Below are positions 7,932 to 16,358 of a stretch of 64,000 nt of DNA, in pieces. Source of the stretch: Nocardia aurea (GTDB taxonomy: Bacteria > Actinomycetota > Actinomycetes > Mycobacteriales > Mycobacteriaceae); NCBI RefSeq assembly GCF_003123685.1, contig NZ_QCYJ01000018.1, positions 1-64,000 on the forward strand, read 5' to 3'. The translations under genes were made by a program, and so were the position numbers. The notes beneath the pieces are model-generated. The model did no database searches. It saw nothing but the letters and a program-made list of their open reading frames with translations, and was not told the origin of the DNA. Within the stretch, counting starts at the first letter, position 1; each line of letters starts with the position of its first letter.

Positions 7932-9308
7932 ATGTCCACACCAAGATCCGACCGCATGACGCTGGTGGCCTTCATGCAGGCGTCGAACGTGTCGGTGTAC
8001 TCCGGTTCGTGGCGCTACCCGAGCTCGGCGCCGGACTACCTGAACCTGCGCTACTACCAGCGCATCGCGCGCACGCTCGAAGACGGCTGTTTCGATCTGA
8101 TGTTCTTCGACGACCGGCTCGCGATGCCCGCGATCTACAACAACTCGGTGGCCGACGCCGTCAAATACGGTGCGCGCCCGATCAAACTGGATCTCACCGC
8201 CGTCCTCGGCGCCGCCGCGGCCGCCACCGAACACCTCGGACTCGGCGCGACCTACTCGACCACCTACTACGAACCGTTCCACGTCGCACGGACCTTCGCG
8301 ACGCTGGACCACCTCAGCGGCGGGCGGGCCGCGTGGAATGTGGTCACCTCGGTCAACGACGCGGAAGCCCAGAACTTCAGCGTCGACGCGCATTCCGAAC
8401 ACGATCGGCGCTACGACCGCGCCGAGGAGTTCATCGACGTGGTCACCAAGCTCTGGGACTCGTGGGAAGACGACGCCATCACCGGCGACAAGGAGTCCGG
8501 TGTCTTCGCCGACCCCGACAAGGTCCACGAACTGCATCACAAGGGCGAATTCTTCACCGTGCGCGGGCCGCTGACCGTGCCGCGCACCCCCCAGGGTCGC
8601 CCGGTGATCATCCAGGCGGGTCAGTCCGGACGCGGGCGCGGTTTCGCGGCGAAATGGGCCGATCTCATCTTCACCGGTGATCCCAGCCAGGCGGTCGCCA
8701 CCGAGCACTACCGCCAGCAGAAGGAACTGATCGCCGAGTCCGGGCGCGAACCCGATTCCGTGCGCATCCTGCCGATGGTCTACGTCATCGTCGGCGAGAC
8801 CGAGCAGATCGCCGCCGAGAAGGAGGCCATCTTCCTCGACGAACTCGTGCATCCGATGGCCTCGTTGACGCTGCTGTCCGAGGTCACCAACCACGATTTC
8901 TCCGGGCATTCGCTCGATGACGTCGTCACCGACGAACTCATCGATTCGGTCTCGGGCATCCGCGGTCTGGTCCAGGGGGTCAAACGCCACGTGGGCGATC
9001 AGCCGCTGACCCTGCGCGTGCTCGCCAACCATCGCGCCACCCTGTTGCAGGGGCCGCGCTTCGTGGGCACCGGCGCGCAGATCGCCGAACAGATGCAGCA
9101 GTGGTTCGAGTCGCGGTCCTGCGACGGATTCGTCGTCGCCGCCACGCATTTCCCCGGGGCGTTCGAGGATTTCGTCCGGCTCGTCATCCCCGAACTCCAG
9201 CGGCGCGGACTCGCCCGGACCGAATACAGCGGCGCCACCCTGCGCGAGAACCTCGGACTCGAGCGACCGGCCAACGTCTTCGCCCAGGGGGTGCCCGCCG
9301 GTGTCTGA
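7932..9308 (+). CDS. FMN-dependent monooxygenase, NtaA/SnaA/DszA family (LLM class)
   Basis: 458-aa bacterial-luciferase-fold monooxygenase using FMNH2 from a separate reductase. Family features: LVAFMQASNVSVYSGSWR near the start, FDLMFFDDRLAMP, the GLGATYSTTYYEPFHVAR segment, DHLSGGRAAWNVVTS and the C-terminal GTGAQIAEQMQQWFE / DGFVVAATHFPGAFEDF. Relatives oxidise nitrilotriacetate, dibenzothiophene sulfone or similar compounds, so a C-N or C-S bond is the likely target. I chose the ATG at 7932 with GAGAGGG upstream; longer readings begin inside the operator. Its 3' end overlaps the CoA-transferase gene by 8 bases, so the two are one operon. Confidence 0.88.
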   Translation: MSTPRSDRMTLVAFMQASNVSVYSGSWRYPSSAPDYLNLRYYQRIARTLEDGCFDLMFFDDRLAMPAIYNNSVADAVKYGARPIKLDLTAVLGAAAAATEHLGLGATYSTTYYEPFHVARTFATLDHLSGGRAAWNVVTSVNDAEAQNFSVDAHSEHDRRYDRAEEFIDVVTKLWDSWEDDAITGDKESGVFADPDKVHELHHKGEFFTVRGPLTVPRTPQGRPVIIQAGQSGRGRGFAAKWADLIFTGDPSQAVATEHYRQQKELIAESGREPDSVRILPMVYVIVGETEQIAAEKEAIFLDELVHPMASLTLLSEVTNHDFSGHSLDDVVTDELIDSVSGIRGLVQGVKRHVGDQPLTLRVLANHRATLLQGPRFVGTGAQIAEQMQQWFESRSCDGFVVAATHFPGAFEDFVRLVIPELQRRGLARTEYSGATLRENLGLERPANVFAQGVPAGV

Positions 9309-10518
9309 CACCACCTCCGCACCACGTAGCCGGATGCTGGAAGGCATCCGGGTGCTCGATATGGCCACCCTCGCCGCCGCGCCGCTTGCCGCCACCTACC
9401 TCGGCGAATTCGGCGCGGAGGTGATCAAGATCGAACAGCCGCGCGGGGGCGATCCGATCCGGGGCTGGGGCGCGCAGAAGGACGGCGTCGGCCTGATGTG
9501 GAAGAGCATCGGGCGTAACAAGAAGTCGGTGACCGTCGACCTGCGTACCGCCGAAGGGCAGTCCCTCGTCCGCGATCTGGCGCGCACCTGCGATGTCGTC
9601 GTCGCCAACACCCGACCGCACACACTGCGACGGTGGGGCCTGGACTACGACACGCTGCGCGAGGTCGACAGCCGCGTCGTCATGCTGCATATCACCGGTT
9701 ACGGGCTCACCGGCCCGAAATCGACACGTCCCGGTTTCGGCACCCTCGGCGAGGCCATGAGCGGATTCGCCCACACCACGGGCGAATCCGACGGCCCGCC
9801 GACCCTGCCCTCGTTCATGCTCGCCGACGGCGTCGCCTCGCTGAACGCCGCGTACGCGGTCATGATGGCGCTCTACCACCGCGACGTGCACGGCGCGGAC
9901 GGTCAGTTGATCGATATCAACCTCATCGATCCACTCGCCCGACTACTGGAACAGTCGCTGGTCACCTACGACCAGACGGCCACGATTCCCCGGCGGGCGG
10001 GCAACAAGTGGGATATCTCGGCCCCGCGCAACACCTACCGCACCGAGGACGACAGGTGGCTGGCCATGTCGGGCAGCGCGCCCACCATCGCGCTGCGCGT
10101 CTTCCGTGCGATCGGTCGCGCCGATCTGGCCGAGGATCCCGACTTCTCGGATCCGCAGCGCAGGCTGGCCCGCTCCGCCGAGGTGGACGCTGTTGTCGCC
10201 GAATGGGTTTCCCAGCGCACGCTCGCGGACGCGATGGCGGTGTTCGAGAAATTCGAGATCGCCGCCGCCCCGGTCTACGACGTGTCGGAACTGATCGACG
10301 ACGAGCAGATGCGTCACCGCGAGGTGTTCGTCCGCATCGAGGACACCCAGCTCGACAGCATGCTCGTGCAGGCGCCGGTGCCCCGGTTCTCCGACAGCGC
10401 GGGCATCGTCGACGGGCTCGGCCCCGAACTCGGCGCGCACACCGCGTCGGTGCTGAGCGAACTACTCGGCCTGTCCGACGCCGATATCGACGCCCTGCGA
10501 CAGCGCGACGTCATCTGA
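9301..10518 (+). CDS. CaiB/BaiF-family (class III) CoA-transferase
   Basis: 405-aa formyl-CoA-transferase-like enzyme with the interlocked-ring fold. Visible: GIRVLDMATLAAAPLAATYLG, FGAEVIKIEQPRGGDPIRGW, DLRTAEGQSLVRDL, and the catalytic Asp within SFMLADGVASLNAAYAVM (the active-site nucleophile that forms the aspartyl-CoA anhydride in the family). The C-terminal half is complete (YDVSELIDDEQMRHREVFV). It starts with GTG, overlapping the monooxygenase stop by 8 bases, and is followed 28 bases later by the second CitE-like lyase. In this setting it probably activates the oxidised acid product as a CoA ester for the lyase. Substrate unknown. Confidence 0.9.
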   Translation: MSDTTSAPRSRMLEGIRVLDMATLAAAPLAATYLGEFGAEVIKIEQPRGGDPIRGWGAQKDGVGLMWKSIGRNKKSVTVDLRTAEGQSLVRDLARTCDVVVANTRPHTLRRWGLDYDTLREVDSRVVMLHITGYGLTGPKSTRPGFGTLGEAMSGFAHTTGESDGPPTLPSFMLADGVASLNAAYAVMMALYHRDVHGADGQLIDINLIDPLARLLEQSLVTYDQTATIPRRAGNKWDISAPRNTYRTEDDRWLAMSGSAPTIALRVFRAIGRADLAEDPDFSDPQRRLARSAEVDAVVAEWVSQRTLADAMAVFEKFEIAAAPVYDVSELIDDEQMRHREVFVRIEDTQLDSMLVQAPVPRFSDSAGIVDGLGPELGAHTASVLSELLGLSDADIDALRQRDVI

Positions 10519-10546
10519 TCACCCACCCGTTTCAGGAGAGATGGAC

Positions 10547-11446
10547 ATGATTGCCTTCCGCAGGCGTTCGGAACTGGCCACGCCCGCCACCAACGACCGG
10601 ATGTTCGCCAAAGCGGCGGCCTCCGACGCCGACCTGGTCTTCCTCGATCTGGAGGACGCCGTCGCCCCGGCGCTGCGCGAACAAGCCCGCGCCAAAGCCG
10701 TCACCGCGCTCAACGATCAGGACTGGGGATCGACCGCGCGCGCGGTGCGTATCAACGGCATCGACACCAGATGGGCCTACGGCGACATCATCGAGATCGT
10801 CACCGGGGCGCGCGAGAACCTCGACACGATCATCGTGCCCAAGGTGACAGCGGCCCGCGACGTCTGGTGGGTCGACGTACTGCTCACCCAGATCGAGGCC
10901 ACCCTCGGCCTGACCGAACAGATCCGCCTCGAAGTTCTCATCGAGGACGTGGCCGGAGTCGCCAACGCCCAGGCCATCGCGACCGCGAGTCCGCGACTGG
11001 ACGCCCTGATCTTCGGCGCGGGCGATCTCTCGGTCTCCCAGCGCGCCCGGGTCGACACCAATTTCAAACCGCGCGTCAGCTACCCCGGCGATTTCTGGCA
11101 CTACGCCAGGATGCAGGTGCTGACCGCCGCCCGGGTCGGCGGACTCCTCGCCATCGACGCGCCCTACCCGGATTTCAAGGACGAGAAGGGGTACGCCGAG
11201 GACGCCGAACACGCCGCCGCGCTCGGCTTCGACGGCAAATGGGCGATCCACCCGGCGCAGATCGCCATCGCCAACGAGGTGTTCTCCCCCACCGAAGCCG
11301 AAATCCAGCGGGCGCGACGGAATCTGGACGCCTATCGTGCGGCCGAGGCGCAGGGGCTCGGCGCGACCAGTGTCGACGGACAACTCGTCGACGCCGCGCA
11401 CGTGAAACTCGCCGAGGCGGTTCTCGCGCAAGTGCCGGGGGCATAG
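10547..11446 (+). CDS. CitE-like HpcH/HpaI-family acyl-CoA lyase (second copy)
   Basis: 299-aa second member of the CitE/malyl-CoA lyase family in the cluster. Motifs: RRRSELATPATNDRMF, ADLVFLDLEDAVAPA, a ligand Glu in LEVLIEDVAGV and Asp in DALIFGAGDLSVS. It differs from the first copy in many positions, including the CoA-binding N terminus, so the two probably act on different substrates or form a hetero-complex. Two ATGs are available; I chose 10547 because the AGGAG is 8 bases before it but only 2 before the ATG at 10541. Last clear gene of the monooxygenase/CoA-transferase operon. Confidence 0.85.
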   Translation: MIAFRRRSELATPATNDRMFAKAAASDADLVFLDLEDAVAPALREQARAKAVTALNDQDWGSTARAVRINGIDTRWAYGDIIEIVTGARENLDTIIVPKVTAARDVWWVDVLLTQIEATLGLTEQIRLEVLIEDVAGVANAQAIATASPRLDALIFGAGDLSVSQRARVDTNFKPRVSYPGDFWHYARMQVLTAARVGGLLAIDAPYPDFKDEKGYAEDAEHAAALGFDGKWAIHPAQIAIANEVFSPTEAEIQRARRNLDAYRAAEAQGLGATSVDGQLVDAAHVKLAEAVLAQVPGA

Positions 11447-11479
11447 GGTCACCATGACGACGAAGACGCGGTAACCGTG

Positions 11480-11932
11480 ATGCGCCGACAATCTCGACCG
11501 GCACCCGTGGTCGGCCTGCTCGACAGACGAACCGCCGACCACCCGGTGACCTGGGTCGTCGGCGCACCGGATACCGGCGCGCTCGAACACGCCGTCCGGA
11601 TCAGGGCGCAGGATCTGCGCGACGCGCAACGACAGTCGACGCGCGTCCGCGCCGGGTCGTCGACGCCGCCGCTGGTTCTGCTCGATATCGTTGTGCTCGT
11701 CGATATCTCGGCGGACGCGGCGCGCGGGCACCTGCCCGACTCGTCCGATATCGCCGACGATCCGCCGATATCGTCCACCAGCTATGTCGGCACCGTCACC
11801 GGACTCTGCGGGCTGATCCGCGATCTGCATGTGCTGGGGATCGCGGACGGTGTCCTGCTGATCCCGCTGCGCCCGGATCCGACGGTCGATCTGGTGCAGA
11901 GTTCGCTGCCGCTGTTCTTCACGCCGAGCTGA
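11480..11932 (+). CDS. Hypothetical protein resembling the C-terminal part of an LLM oxidoreductase
   Basis: 150-aa protein with no N-terminal barrel. The stretch LLDIVVLVDISADAARGHL and the later YVGTVTGLCGLIRDLHVLGIADGVLLIPL look like the C-terminal third of luciferase-like monooxygenases, where a 'VGTP..lA..l..' segment and a 'DGf.l' strand occur. It may therefore be a shortened relative or relic. It lies 33 bases after the second lyase on the same strand, so it may be cotranscribed. A GTG directly precedes the ATG. I cannot assign a function; the resemblance is by eye. Confidence 0.5.
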   Translation: MRRQSRPAPVVGLLDRRTADHPVTWVVGAPDTGALEHAVRIRAQDLRDAQRQSTRVRAGSSTPPLVLLDIVVLVDISADAARGHLPDSSDIADDPPISSTSYVGTVTGLCGLIRDLHVLGIADGVLLIPLRPDPTVDLVQSSLPLFFTPS

Positions 11933-12030
11933 CGGCACCTCGCGGGTGGGACGGCGATCCCGAGTCCGTCACCCGTACACACGCTCCCGTGGCCGCCGGA
12001 TCTGTCGGCCCCGGACGTTACTCTGCCGGA

Positions 12031-12696
12031 ATGGTCAGTCCCGATACGGCTCTGCGCCGCCTGCTGCGGGAGACGGGAAAACTGCTCGAGCCGTACGGCT
12101 TCGGCGGCTCCGAACCCACCTGGATCCGGGTCGAACCGGGTGGAGTCGCCTCGGTCGGACGCACCCGGGTCTCCCGCACCTGGACCGACGGACAGCAGAC
12201 GCTCCGATTCGGCCTGCACCTCGACGCCACCCCGGCCGCCTGGTGGGAGTTCCGCAACTGGCGCGATACCCGCCTCGGACTCGCCCCGACGTCACTGGAG
12301 AACGCCACCGGCCCCGGTCTCGTCGAGCCACACCCGCCCACCCTGGAACAGCCCGAGCCGTGGTCGCTGCGGGTGGATCCGGAGCGGGCGGGTCAACACG
12401 CGGCACAGGCCGATATCGACGTCATCCGCGCCGAACTCCCCCGCCGCGTACACGCCTACGCCCGCCGCGCCATCGCGCTGATACAGCCCGACCGGTACCT
12501 CGACGAATTGCTGGCCCGCCCGGAACCCGATCTCGACACGCGACGCGCGATCGTCGTCCTGCTCGCCGACCGCGGACCGGGACCGGAACTCGACGACGCG
12601 ATACACCTGCTGCGGCAAGCGATCTCGGAACAGGAGGCATCGGAGTACGCGGAGGAGGTCGTCACCTACGCCCGCACCCGCGCCGCCCTGGTCTGA
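12031..12696 (+). CDS. Hypothetical protein, possibly DUF4304-like
   Basis: 221-aa soluble protein. The first half (LRRLLRETGKLLEPYGFGGSEP, then WIRVEPGGVASVGRTRVSRTW and LRFGLHLDATP) has the layout of DUF4304-type proteins of unknown function: a helix, then a beta region with 'f.r' and 'i.l...'. The second half is mostly helical and acidic, ending EEVVTYARTRAALV. There is no signal peptide or membrane segment. The ATG has only a weak ribosome site. The gene is followed by a strong hairpin at 12777-12814. Function unknown. Confidence 0.65.
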   Translation: MVSPDTALRRLLRETGKLLEPYGFGGSEPTWIRVEPGGVASVGRTRVSRTWTDGQQTLRFGLHLDATPAAWWEFRNWRDTRLGLAPTSLENATGPGLVEPHPPTLEQPEPWSLRVDPERAGQHAAQADIDVIRAELPRRVHAYARRAIALIQPDRYLDELLARPEPDLDTRRAIVVLLADRGPGPELDDAIHLLRQAISEQEASEYAEEVVTYARTRAALV

Positions 12697-12776
12697 TCGG
12701 CAAATCCGATGGGCCCGCGAACGGACTTCGGCGGAGTTGCCTCCGGTTCGCGGACGTGCGGAGGCAAGGGGCGCGA

Positions 12777-12814
12777 GGTGGTCGCCCACCCCCTCATCGA
12801 CGAGGGCGACCACC
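12777..12814 (+). terminator. Strong hairpin after the DUF4304-like gene
   Basis: GGTGGTCGCCC (12777-12787) and GGGCGACCACC (12804-12814) form a perfect 11-bp GC-rich stem with a 16-base loop. There is no U run, as is common for actinobacterial terminators. A weaker 8-bp stem lies at 12715-12753. Confidence 0.55.
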
Positions 12815-12884
12815 GACTACGCCCCCGAATCCCGGTGATCGCGGGTGAGCGTCGCGCGGACGATCACCTGTCGAGCACCGAGGA

Positions 12885-12903
12885 TAAGGTGACCCTAACC
12901 TAC
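12885..12903. promoter_or_regulatory. Iron-box-like site (IdeR/DtxR consensus, 14 of 19 matches)
   Basis: TAAGGTGACCCTAACCTAC agrees with the mycobacterial IdeR consensus TTAGGTTAGGCTAACCTAA at 14 of 19 positions by direct comparison, with the right half CTAACCTA intact. It lies 118 bases before the isochorismatase-like gene. Iron control is an inference from this match alone. Confidence 0.45.
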
Positions 12904-13020
12904 GGGAATCGCCGACGCCAGCTGTTCGCTCGACCACCCCTGTTGCCCGGCCCGTCCGGTCGGCGTTACGTTTCGCGGTAGTAGTTCGCCGTCGCACCGC
13001 CACACCCCGGAAGGCATCGA

Positions 13021-13569
13021 ATGTCTCGGCAAGCCCTCATGGTCATGGATATCCAGAACGCCGTGGTCGCCCGGTACCCCGATCCCGGCTACCTGCCCCG
13101 GCTGCGCGAGGCCGTCGCCCGCGCTCGGGCAGGCGGCATTCCGGTGATCCACGTCGTCGTCGGATTCCGGCCCGGATATCCCGAGATCAGTGCGAACAAC
13201 AAGATGTTCGGCGGACTCGCGCGACGGGCGGCCGCCGCGGGCGAGGAGGCGGGGATGGCGATCCACCCCGAGGTCACGCCCGAACCCGGCGATATCGTCG
13301 TCACCAAACGGCGGGTCAGCGCCTTCGCGGGCAGCGATCTCGACGTGGTGCTGCGCGCGGGTGGTATCGATCATCTGGTGCTGACCGGTATCGCGACCAG
13401 CGGAGTCGTCCTGTCCACGCTGCGAGAGGCCGCCGACCGCGATCTCACGCTGACCGTGCTCGCCGACGCCTGTCTGGACTCGGACCCCGAGGTGCACCGG
13501 GTGCTGACCGAGAAGGTCTTCCCGATGCAGGCCGAGGTCACCACGGTCGCGGAATGGACACCCGCCTAG
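13021..13569 (+). CDS. Isochorismatase-family hydrolase lacking the catalytic cysteine
   Basis: 182-aa protein with the cysteine-hydrolase/isochorismatase alpha-beta fold. The catalytic Asp (LMVMDIQNAVV) and Lys (IVVTKRRVSAF) of the family are present, but the nucleophile segment reads LTGIATSGVVLSTLREA: Val stands where amidases of the family have Cys. True isochorismatases also lack this Cys, so it could hydrolyse an ether or ester rather than an amide; it may also be a non-catalytic member. The start is an ATG after GGAAGG. An iron-box-like site lies upstream, which would fit siderophore metabolism, but no siderophore genes are adjacent. Its 3' end overlaps the convergent F420 enzyme gene by 4 bases. 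Confidence 0.8.
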   Translation: MSRQALMVMDIQNAVVARYPDPGYLPRLREAVARARAGGIPVIHVVVGFRPGYPEISANNKMFGGLARRAAAAGEEAGMAIHPEVTPEPGDIVVTKRRVSAFAGSDLDVVLRAGGIDHLVLTGIATSGVVLSTLREAADRDLTLTVLADACLDSDPEVHRVLTEKVFPMQAEVTTVAEWTPA

Positions 13570-14492
13570 AACTCGGGCAGCACCCGCGACGCGAGAAGTT
13601 CCAGCGACAGATCCGACCCGCGGTCATGGGTGAACAGGATGACCTGACCGAAGCCGGTTTCCCGTAGTTCCCGCAGGCGTTCGACCACCTCGGGCGCGGT
13701 GCCGACGAGTCCGCCCTCGGCCAGCCCGTACGCGGGTGCGCCGAAACGCTTCTCGGCCTTGGCCTTGACCTCGGCCACCGAGGCGTCGTCCGGGGCCAGC
13801 GCCATCACGGCTTGCAGCGACAGCGTGATCGACGCCAGGTCGCGGCCGATGTCCGCGCAGCACGATCGGAGCACGTCGAGTTTGCGTTCGAGTTCGCCGA
13901 GCGCGTAGGTCGGGACATTCCACACGTCGGCGTAGCGGGCGACCAGCGGCAGGGTGTACTTCTCACCGACACCGCCGATGACGATCGGCGGTCGGACCGA
14001 CGGCGCGGGAACCACGGCGACGTCGCGAACCGAGTAGTGCTCGCCAGTGAAATCGATCCGCCGGTCGGTGAAGGCCTGCGCGAGGATTTCCAGGGTTTCG
14101 GCCAGCCGACCCGAGCGATCGGCGAACGATCCCCACGGCAGGCCCGCCCGTTCGTGTTCGTCCGCGATGGAGCCGCTGCCGAGTCCGAGCGCGAAGCGGC
14201 CCGGTGCGATCTCGGCGAGCGTGGACGCCATCTGAGCCAGCAGCGCCGGATGACGGAATTGGTTGCACAGCACCAAGTGGCCGATGGTGAGCCGTTCGGT
14301 GCGGCTGAGCAGTGCCGTGGCCAGGGTCCAGGCTTCCAGCGACGGGAGGTCGGGGGCGCCGGGTCCGTACAGGTGGTCGTAGATCCACAGCGAGCCGATG
14401 CCGAGTTCGGCGCAGCGTTGCGCGCGATGGAGCAGCTCGGGATAGGTGAAACCGATCTGCGGCAGGTAGACGCCGATATCGAGATCGCTCAT
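13566..14492 (-). CDS. LLM-class F420-dependent oxidoreductase
   Basis: 308-aa luciferase-like TIM barrel of the F420-dependent type. Signatures: LDIGVYLPQIGFTYPELL, LGIGSLWIYDHLYGPG, LTIGHLVLCNQFRHPALLAQM, GRFALGLGSGSIADEHERAG and PPIVIGGVGEKYTLPLVARYADVWNVP. These are typical of mycobacterial and nocardial F420 enzymes acting on hydride acceptors. The ATG at 14492 follows GGGAG; a longer start at 14531 adds 13 poor residues. It is convergent with and overlaps the isochorismatase-like gene. The substrate is unknown. Confidence 0.88.
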   Translation of the reverse strand: MSDLDIGVYLPQIGFTYPELLHRAQRCAELGIGSLWIYDHLYGPGAPDLPSLEAWTLATALLSRTERLTIGHLVLCNQFRHPALLAQMASTLAEIAPGRFALGLGSGSIADEHERAGLPWGSFADRSGRLAETLEILAQAFTDRRIDFTGEHYSVRDVAVVPAPSVRPPIVIGGVGEKYTLPLVARYADVWNVPTYALGELERKLDVLRSCCADIGRDLASITLSLQAVMALAPDDASVAEVKAKAEKRFGAPAYGLAEGGLVGTAPEVVERLRELRETGFGQVILFTHDRGSDLSLELLASRVLPEF

Positions 14493-14654
14493 CGGCGCGC
14501 TCCCACCCGGTATCCCGGTGTGCGAGCGCACTCACCGTGTCGGCCGGTCGACCCCTGTCCCGCCACATACATCGTCGTGTTCACCCTTTCCATCGGTCCG
14601 ATATCTCTCGCGTCGCTCGGCCCCGCGCATACCGACGACGTCACCACGATGACC

Positions 14655-15149
14655 TCATGCGAGGACTCGGCGCAGGAAGTCGTCGACGTCGGCGCGGGCG
14701 AGCCCCGGAGTCGTGCGGTGGTCACCGTCGTTCACCCGGAATTCGTAGCGGGTGCCCGCCGCGCTCATCCTGGCCAGCAGCACGGCCGTCGCCGGAATCG
14801 GAACGGCGAGGTCGGCGTAGCCGTGGGCGAGGAAGATCGGGCGGTCGTACCCGTGGCTGCGCACGGCGTCGACGGTCGCGGTGGCCTCGGTGCGCAGATG
14901 CGGCACCGCGAGAACTCCCGTCGCCAGGGTGGTGCCGCCGGTGGGGGCCTCGGTGCGGTATGCGAGAACGGTGATCTCGCCCGCGTTGTCGAGATCGAAG
15001 CTCGGTGCGTGCCGACCGGTGAGCACGCCGGTCTCGGCCGACTCGACGGCGGGTTCGGCGGCCGCCGAACCGATGGCCGCGAGGGGCATAATCATCACGA
15101 AAACCGTTGTCATCACACGTAAGAACATGTTCGTCGACACAGTAACCAT
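14655..15149 (-). pseudogene. Internally deleted secretory lipase
   Basis: The 164-aa reading starts with a good Sec signal peptide (MFLRVMTTVFVMIMPLAAIG, cleavage near SAAAEP) and the LIP-family N-terminal strand region (ITVLAYRTEAPTGGTTLATG). It then jumps directly to the family's C-terminal part: IFLAHGYADLAVPIPATAVL with the acid, and NDGDHRTTPGL with the catalytic His. The middle of the fold, including the GxSxG nucleophile elbow, is missing; intact relatives such as the lipase at 2896-4230 are over twice as long. The frame stays open across the junction. I read this as an in-frame deletion giving a dead enzyme, although a short secreted binding protein cannot be excluded. Confidence 0.65.
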
Positions 15150-15410
15150 GGTCCCCGCCGTTATCGGAACTTCATTACCCTGATATGAGAACACCATTTC
15201 CATCGGTGATAAGATGCTAACCATACGCCCGATTGACGGGTTGGGGACACAGCGGAGTGAACCGATGGCAGAAGTATCGACCACGCCAACCCACCACGGC
15301 GGCCTCGAAACGTGGACGACCCCCATGCGAACACTACGACCGGGGCACGGAACCACCCATCACCGCGCGGACGGCCTCTTGTCGCCGACGCCGGATCGCT
15401 CTCGGATCGA

Positions 15411-15905
15411 ATGGTGAAGACGTTGAATGGTTCCTCACCACTGAAACCGAGGATCACCGATCCGTTCGCCGAACCCGAACAGTTCTTCCCGTCCTCGGAA
15501 CTGCTCTCGGCCATCAGCGGCCACTGCGTCGCCGATCATCCGATCACGCGCTGGTGCGTGGATCTGGTCGACATCCATCGTGACAGCGCCGCCGACGGCT
15601 GCGACGAACGACTCTCGGCCAAACGTCGCGCCGACATCATCCGCGATATCGACATGTGGACCAACCATCACGTGCCCCAGCATCTGAACGGTTCACGACT
15701 GCACACCGAGACCATCGGCGCGGTGATCGACAAGATCGCCAGGGCCTACACCCGGTTCCAGACCGAGATGTCGCGACACGCGCCTGGCGATCCCCGGGTG
15801 CACGGCGCGTGGCACTGCGTCGCCGAACTCGTCGTCGCCTATCGCGATCTGGCCGCCGAGGTGGTGCGAGGACAACGTCGCCTGCCCGACCGCTCCTCGG
15901 ACTGA
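15411..15905 (+). CDS. DUF4254 domain protein
   Basis: 164-aa soluble protein, about the length of actinobacterial DUF4254 proteins. The helical core runs LLSAISGHCVADHPITRW, VDIHRDSA, then RADIIRDIDMWTNHHVP and LHTETIGAVIDKIARAYTRFQ, with the conserved H/W/E pattern of the family. A role in cell-envelope glycan metabolism has been suggested for relatives from neighbours only; nothing here shows it. The ATG at 15411 is chosen; an earlier in-frame ATG at 15312 would add 33 unlikely residues. It is divergent from the lipase remnant and convergent with the cold-shock gene. Confidence 0.7.
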   Translation: MVKTLNGSSPLKPRITDPFAEPEQFFPSSELLSAISGHCVADHPITRWCVDLVDIHRDSAADGCDERLSAKRRADIIRDIDMWTNHHVPQHLNGSRLHTETIGAVIDKIARAYTRFQTEMSRHAPGDPRVHGAWHCVAELVVAYRDLAAEVVRGQRRLPDRSSD

Positions 15906-15953
15906 CACCGCCCCGAACGGTCCGCGCTCGTCGTCGAAAACCCCCGGAAACGG

Positions 15954-15983
15954 CAAAAACCCCGCACCCTGAGGTGCGGGGTT
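15954..15983 (-). terminator. Rho-independent terminator of the cold-shock gene
   Basis: Perfect 11-bp stem AACCCCGCACC/GGTGCGGGGTT (15958-15968 and 15973-15983) with a 4-base loop. Read on the minus strand it is followed by five T residues (15955-15959). It lies 17 bases after the cold-shock stop. The best terminator in the window. Confidence 0.85.
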
Positions 15984-15999
15984 CTACCGACTGCGTCGA

Positions 16000-16203
16000 T
16001 CAGATCGCGCGGACGTCCTGGGCCTGCGGCCCCTTCTGTCCCTGCCCGACCTCGAACTCCACGCGCTGTCCTTCTTCGAGGGACTTGAATCCCGAGCCGG
16101 ACACGGCGGAGTAATGAACGAAGACGTCAGGGCCGCCACCGTCTTGCGCGATAAAGCCGAAGCCCTTTTCGCTGTTGAACCACTTCACACTGCCTTGAGC
16201 CAT
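16000..16203 (-). CDS. cspA: Cold-shock protein (CspA family)
   Basis: 67-aa single cold-shock domain, an OB-fold RNA/DNA chaperone. Both RNA-binding motifs are intact: KGFGFIAQ (RNP1) and VFVHYSAV (RNP2), preceded by the usual [14 protein letters not shown]. Length and sequence are those of the constitutive actinobacterial CspA/CspB type. It is monocistronic, with a strong terminator directly after the stop and about 150 bases of leader region before the next gene's end. The symbol follows family usage; the paralogue number in this organism is not known. Confidence 0.95.
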   Translation of the reverse strand: MAQGSVKWFNSEKGFGFIAQDGGGPDVFVHYSAVSGSGFKSLEEGQRVEFEVGQGQKGPQAQDVRAI

Positions 16204-16358
16204 TTGCTTACTTCATCTTTTCTGTAGGTGAGCCGAGCAAATCACACCGATAAGCTCGATCCCACTGCCTAACCATGCCACGGATTCACCGATAATGCTC
16301 GCTTTCTGTGAGCAAGGCGACAACCCGGCGAGGAGCGATCCGACCTGGACAGCGGGTT

